From assembly GCA_000715855.1 (NCBI GenBank), contig KL571286.1:1-8862 (forward strand): a DNA stretch of 8,862 bases, given 5' to 3'. Within the stretch, counting starts at the first letter, position 1; each line of letters starts with the position of its first letter. Below are positions 6,249-8,862 of the stretch, piece by piece. The position numbers and the translations under genes were made by a program. This DNA is from Actinoplanes liguriensis (GTDB taxonomy: Bacteria; Actinomycetota; Actinomycetes; Mycobacteriales; Micromonosporaceae). The notes beneath the pieces were generated by a model. That model was not told the DNA's origin, made no database searches, and was given only the letters and a program-made list of their open reading frames with translations.

Positions 6249-8393
6249 CAGGACGGCGGCGACCTGGATGCGGTCGATGTTCGGCGCGAAGCCGGTCGAT
6301 GCGTTGCCGAACGTGATGGTGTTCGCCCCGGCGGTCAGGTCGACGTCGACGACGGCCGTCCAGTAGCTGGTCCAGGCGAGTGTGTTGCGGAAGAGAACCT
6401 TCTTCGCGGCGCCGCCGTTGACGCTGATCTCGGCGTAGCGGTCCACGATGTTGGTGTTGTAGTCGTGCTCGCCGACGACCTCCGCGTTCGCGTAGCCGAC
6501 GACCAGGCGGTAACGGCCGGCGGCGGGGGCGTTCACGCCGTTGAAGCGGAGCGTGTTGGCCGCGCCGGCGCCGACCCACCCGACGTACCTGCCGCCGGAG
6601 GCCGCGGTGTCGCTGACCACGACGGCGGTGCCGGAGAGCGTGTTGGCGGAGCTTTCCGCCTCGTACGCGGCGACGGTGCCGGTGGTCGCCGCGACGTCGA
6701 GATAGTCCAGGTTGGCGGCGTCACGGTCGTCGGTCGCGAACGCGTGGTAGTCGATCCGGTTGATCCCGGCCGGCAGGTACACCTTGGTGGTCGCGGTCTT
6801 CCAGGTGTTCCAGTCGGTGGTGCCGGGCAGGCTGACGTCGGTCAGATCGGTGCCGTTGACCCGCAGGCGGATCGACCGGGTCGCCGGCGCCCCGGTGTAG
6901 GGCCCGGCGGAGTAGCGCAGCGCCAAGTTGTAGTAACCGTCGGCCGGCGCGGTGACGACGAAATTCGTCGAAGCGGTGGTGCTCGCGCCGTACCCCTCGG
7001 TGAAATACGTCCCGGAGTAACCGGTGTTCGCGCCGTAGGTAACCTTCGCGGTGCCGCTCAGGGCGGCGTATTCCGCCTCGTAGCGGCTGGTCGAGGCCGC
7101 TGCCAGGTCACTGTTGGGCGTCACGATCACCTGGTACGCCGACTGCCCCTTGAGCCCGGTCAGCGGCACGGTCACCTGGCCGTTCGCGGCGGTGAAGTCG
7201 CCCTCCTTGACGACGTAGGGCCCGGACGACGCGTTCGTCCCGGAGGCGTCGACGCCCCAGACGGTCGCGTGCACCGTTGTGCCGAGGTAGGACGGGAGAC
7301 CCTTGACCAGCACGTTCGTGTCGTACGTCCCGGTTGCCGGGTTGTTGCCTCCGAGGATGACCCGGGCCTGCTTCTTCGCGGCGTCCACCGCGGCCAGGCC
7401 CTGCAATGAGCCACTCGCCGACGGAGGTGTGACCGCGACCGTGTTGCCGGTCAGGTCGCCGTACCACTTGTAGAGCCACCACGCGCCGGTGGCCTGGTTG
7501 TTGTGCGTGACCAGGTCGTTCAGGCCGCCGGCCGTGGTCCAGTAGGCGAGACAGCCGTCGACCTTGCTGTTCTCGAACTTGGCGACGTACTGCACGAGGT
7601 TGCCGGGGACGCCGAGGTCGCCGGAGGAGCGGGCGTACTCGTTGATCGAAATCGGACGCTTGGTGATGCCGAGGCTGGTCTCGATCGCCCGGTAGTCGTC
7701 GTAGTGCTGCTGCCAGCTCGTGTAGAAGTCGTCGCCGAGCTCGTGCCAGGTCATCACGTCCGGCAGCACGTTGTTGTCCCGCGCGTAGGTCAGGAACGCG
7801 CGCAGGTCGGCCGAGCGGTAGCCGGCGAAGTTCGGCCCGGCGATCCGCGCCGTGGCGTCGATCGAGCGAATCTTCTGGAAGACGGTCTTCCAGTCGGCCT
7901 CCAGACCGGCGAGGTTGCCGGAGTACCAGATCTGGTCGGGCTCGTTGAACGGGACATAGACATAAGAGCCGCGGTACGGGTCGGCGACGACCTTGCGGGT
8001 CATCGTGTCGACCTTGGCCAGGTAGTCGGTGAGGCCCAGGTTCTCGTAGGGCCACTGCTCGTAGACGTCCTGCATGTAGATCTGGATCTCGCGGCCGCCG
8101 GCGCGCTTGAACATCGGGGCGATCTTCAGGGCGTCGCCGTTGGGGTGCTGCAGCCCGTCGGGGGCCTTCTGCGCGGTGACCTGCGGCTTGAGGGCGGCGA
8201 GCATGGTCTCGTTGGGGATGCCCTCGTCGCCGAGCCCGTAGAGGAACCCGGTCGCGCCGTAGCGCAGGGCGCCGGTGCTGGTGGCGAGGTCGACGGTGAA
8301 CGTGGAGGCGGCGGCGTGGGCCGGGGCGCCGGGGACGGTCGCGGCCAGGACGGTGGCCGCGATGACGGAGGCGGTGATGTGTCTCGATCGCAC
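6243..8393 (-). CDS. Secreted clan GH-A-like glycoside hydrolase with two CBM6/35-type modules
   Basis: This 716-aa extracellular enzyme is probably active on plant polysaccharide side chains. A signal peptide (MRSRHITASVIAATVLAATV, cleavage likely after PAHA at 27) is followed by a barrel-type catalytic domain (about 32-325). NEP at 150-152 gives a probable acid/base, E151, and ISINEYA gives a probable nucleophile, E252; the roughly 100-residue gap and TWHEL (215-219) fit the retaining GH-A plan. A beta-rich region (about 326-430) comes next. Two related carbohydrate-binding modules follow: RYEAEYA...NLDYLDV (437-567) and AYEAESS...NIDRIQV (576-711). I cannot place the catalytic domain in one GH family; GH39-like is the best guess. 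The start is GTG at 8393, with GAGGAG at 8401-8406. As first gene of the operon, it sits directly behind the twin palindromes. The substrate is unknown. Confidence 0.85.
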   Translation of the reverse strand: MRSRHITASVIAATVLAATVPGAPAHAAASTFTVDLATSTGALRYGATGFLYGLGDEGIPNETMLAALKPQVTAQKAPDGLQHPNGDALKIAPMFKRAGGREIQIYMQDVYEQWPYENLGLTDYLAKVDTMTRKVVADPYRGSYVYVPFNEPDQIWYSGNLAGLEADWKTVFQKIRSIDATARIAGPNFAGYRSADLRAFLTYARDNNVLPDVMTWHELGDDFYTSWQQHYDDYRAIETSLGITKRPISINEYARSSGDLGVPGNLVQYVAKFENSKVDGCLAYWTTAGGLNDLVTHNNQATGAWWLYKWYGDLTGNTVAVTPPSASGSLQGLAAVDAAKKQARVILGGNNPATGTYDTNVLVKGLPSYLGTTVHATVWGVDASGTNASSGPYVVKEGDFTAANGQVTVPLTGLKGQSAYQVIVTPNSDLAAASTSRYEAEYAALSGTAKVTYGANTGYSGTYFTEGYGASTTASTNFVVTAPADGYYNLALRYSAGPYTGAPATRSIRLRVNGTDLTDVSLPGTTDWNTWKTATTKVYLPAGINRIDYHAFATDDRDAANLDYLDVAATTGTVAAYEAESSANTLSGTAVVVSDTAASGGRYVGWVGAGAANTLRFNGVNAPAAGRYRLVVGYANAEVVGEHDYNTNIVDRYAEISVNGGAAKKVLFRNTLAWTSYWTAVVDVDLTAGANTITFGNASTGFAPNIDRIQVAAVLG

Positions 8394-8400
8394 GGGGACT

Positions 8401-8406
8401 CTCCTC
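8401..8406 (-). promoter_or_regulatory. Shine-Dalgarno site for the secreted glycosidase
   Basis: The minus strand reads GAGGAG, seven bases before GTG 8393, and the translation from there opens at once with a good signal peptide. It lies only seven bases from the proximal palindrome, so a bound repressor would sit against the ribosome site or the early transcribed region. Confidence 0.75.
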
Positions 8407-8413
8407 GGTGGAG

Positions 8414-8429
8414 ATGTGACCGGTCACAT
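8414..8429. promoter_or_regulatory. Proximal operator-like perfect palindrome (LacI-type)
   Basis: ATGTGACCGGTCACAT is a perfect 16-bp palindrome with a central CG step, as LacI-family operators usually have. Its core TGTGA-CCGG-TCACA differs from the ideal symmetric lac operator (TGTGA-GCGC-TCACA) only in the four central bases. It lies 20 bp upstream of the glycosidase start codon. The four-base spacer argues against a CRP-type site, which has six. The regulator itself is not in the window. Confidence 0.8.
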
Positions 8430-8447
8430 GGTCGATGGATGGCCTGA

Positions 8448-8463
8448 GTGTGACCGGTCACAC
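8448..8463. promoter_or_regulatory. Distal operator-like perfect palindrome (LacI-type)
   Basis: GTGTGACCGGTCACAC repeats the same 14-bp core as the proximal site and is again perfectly symmetric over 16 bp. The centres of the two sites are 34 bp apart, about three helical turns, so two dimers could bind on nearly the same face. I found no third copy in the window, so control appears to be exerted at the head of the operon. Confidence 0.8.
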
Positions 8464-8511
8464 GCCCGTGACGGAAGACCGCGTTACGAATTCGTTACCG
8501 ACGGATGTCGA

Positions 8512-8534
8512 TTCCCGCGCCGCACGCGCGGGAA
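8512..8534. terminator. Hairpin behind the FtsX-like permease gene (possible terminator)
   Basis: TTCCCGCGC (8512-8520) pairs perfectly with GCGCGGGAA (8526-8534) across a five-base loop, CGCAC. It lies about 65 bp downstream of the minus-strand permease stop and upstream of the operators, which suits a terminator that insulates the sugar operon. No T-tract follows. Its right arm is part of the neighbouring tandem repeat, so alternative stems with the other copies are possible. Confidence 0.55.
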
Positions 8535-8576
8535 GGGGTGCGGCGCGGGAAGGGGCGTGGCGCGGGAAGGGGCGTG
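8526..8576. repeat. Three-copy 17-bp G-rich tandem repeat
   Basis: The unit GCGCGGGAAGGGGCGTG occurs at 8543-8559 and 8560-8576, and with TGCG in place of CGTG at 8526-8542. The plus strand carries seven runs of three or more G between 8530 and 8578. The remainder of 8464-8598 shows no gene. Confidence 0.9.
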
Positions 8577-8598
8577 GGAGTGCCGGCTGGGCGGCCGG

Positions 8599-8862
8599 TC
8601 AGGCTCCGCCCACGCGGAGGACCTCGCTCAGGCGGTGACGCCGCCGCGCGGCTGCCTCTGCCCGGACCACCACCAGAACCATGAGCAGGAACAGCACGCC
8701 CACCACGGCGATCATCAGCCAGGGCAGCACCAGCACCGGGTTCTCCGACTGCCCGGTGAGGAGCCGCAACGCCAGCGGCCCCAGCGTCACCCTGGCCAGC
8801 AGCGCCCCCAGCAACGGCCCGGCGATCGCCGCGACGAGGGCGAGCGGCAGCAACTCCTGAGC
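8599..8862 (-). CDS. FtsX-like ABC transporter permease, C-terminal end (5' truncated)
   Basis: Only the last 87 codons are present; the frame runs open to the right edge and no true start is visible. The fragment contains a hydrophobic helix (LPLALVAAIAGPLLGALLA), a short polar-bounded loop, and a second strong helix (VLPWLMIAVVGVLFLLMVLV). It ends in the basic tail EAAARRRHRLSEVLRVGGA. This last-helix-plus-tail pattern is typical of actinobacterial FtsX-like permeases of ABC export or lipoprotein-release type systems. It lies upstream of the sugar operon on the same strand, separated by a hairpin and the operators, so it is probably a separate transcription unit. The family is likely; the transported molecule is unknown. 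Confidence 0.75.
   Translation of the reverse strand, partial: AQELLPLALVAAIAGPLLGALLARVTLGPLALRLLTGQSENPVLVLPWLMIAVVGVLFLLMVLVVVRAEAAARRRHRLSEVLRVGGA

Noticed and set aside
2479..6366. Long open frames on the plus strand opposite the operon genes.
   Set aside because: Their translations are low-complexity Arg/Ala/Gly/Val/Gln-rich strings typical of antisense frames in GC-rich DNA, with no recognisable domains.
8414..8463. The TGTGA...TCACA palindromes as CRP/GlxR-type sites.
   Set aside because: CRP-type sites have six bases between the half-sites; both copies here have four, which fits LacI-type operators.
8483..8511. Possible minus-strand promoter: TCGACA (8506-8511), a 17-bp spacer, then CGTAAC (8483-8488).
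   Set aside because: The -35 matches well but the -10 has only three of six consensus bases; it would suit the operator positions, yet is too weak to annotate.
8435..8638. A 67-codon plus-strand frame over the operator and repeat region.
   Set aside because: It translates the palindrome and tandem repeat, overlaps the permease end, and has no ribosome site or recognisable composition.

Overview
The window is very GC-rich, uses GTG starts freely and carries actinobacterial-style secreted proteins, so it most likely comes from a soil actinomycete. A Micromonosporaceae or Streptomyces relative would fit, but I cannot name the species from sequence alone. It is dominated by one minus-strand carbohydrate-utilisation operon, flanked by two cut-off neighbours.

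Layout from left to right: (1) bases 1-173 (+) hold the C-terminal DNA-binding end of a LuxR/NarL-type regulator. (2) Bases 174-300 are a convergent intergenic region with a strong hairpin (237-273) that can end transcription from both sides. (3) Bases 301-1197 (-) encode a 298-aa cytoplasmic protein with a papain-like cysteine-protease fold. (4) Bases 1283-4271 (-) encode two CUT1-type sugar ABC permeases and a lipoprotein solute-binding protein. (5) Bases 4282-6204 (-) encode a cytoplasmic GH36 (alpha-galactosidase family) enzyme. (6) Bases 6243-8393 (-) encode a secreted multidomain glycosidase, with a clan GH-A-like barrel and two C-terminal CBM6/CBM35-type modules. (7) Bases 8394-8598 are the control region, with two perfect 16-bp palindromes, a hairpin and a G-rich 17-bp tandem repeat. 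(8) Bases 8599-8862 (-) are the C-terminal end of an FtsX-like ABC permease.

Transcription of the operon runs right to left: secreted glycosidase, GH36 enzyme, binding protein, permease 1, permease 2, then possibly the papain-like protein. The genes from the secreted glycosidase to permease 2 are separated by 38 bp, 10 bp, a 4-bp overlap and a 4-bp overlap. The papain-like gene follows after 85 bp.

The proposed logic is as follows. The secreted enzyme, held on plant polysaccharide by its CBMs, releases oligosaccharides. The lipoprotein and two permeases import them, powered by an ATPase encoded elsewhere. The cytoplasmic GH36 enzyme then removes a galactose-like terminal sugar. The twin palindromes resemble the ideal lac operator, differing only in the central four bases, and suggest a LacI-family repressor encoded outside the window. 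The most interesting unknowns are the substrate of the secreted enzyme, the altered GH36 sugar pocket and the papain-like protein.
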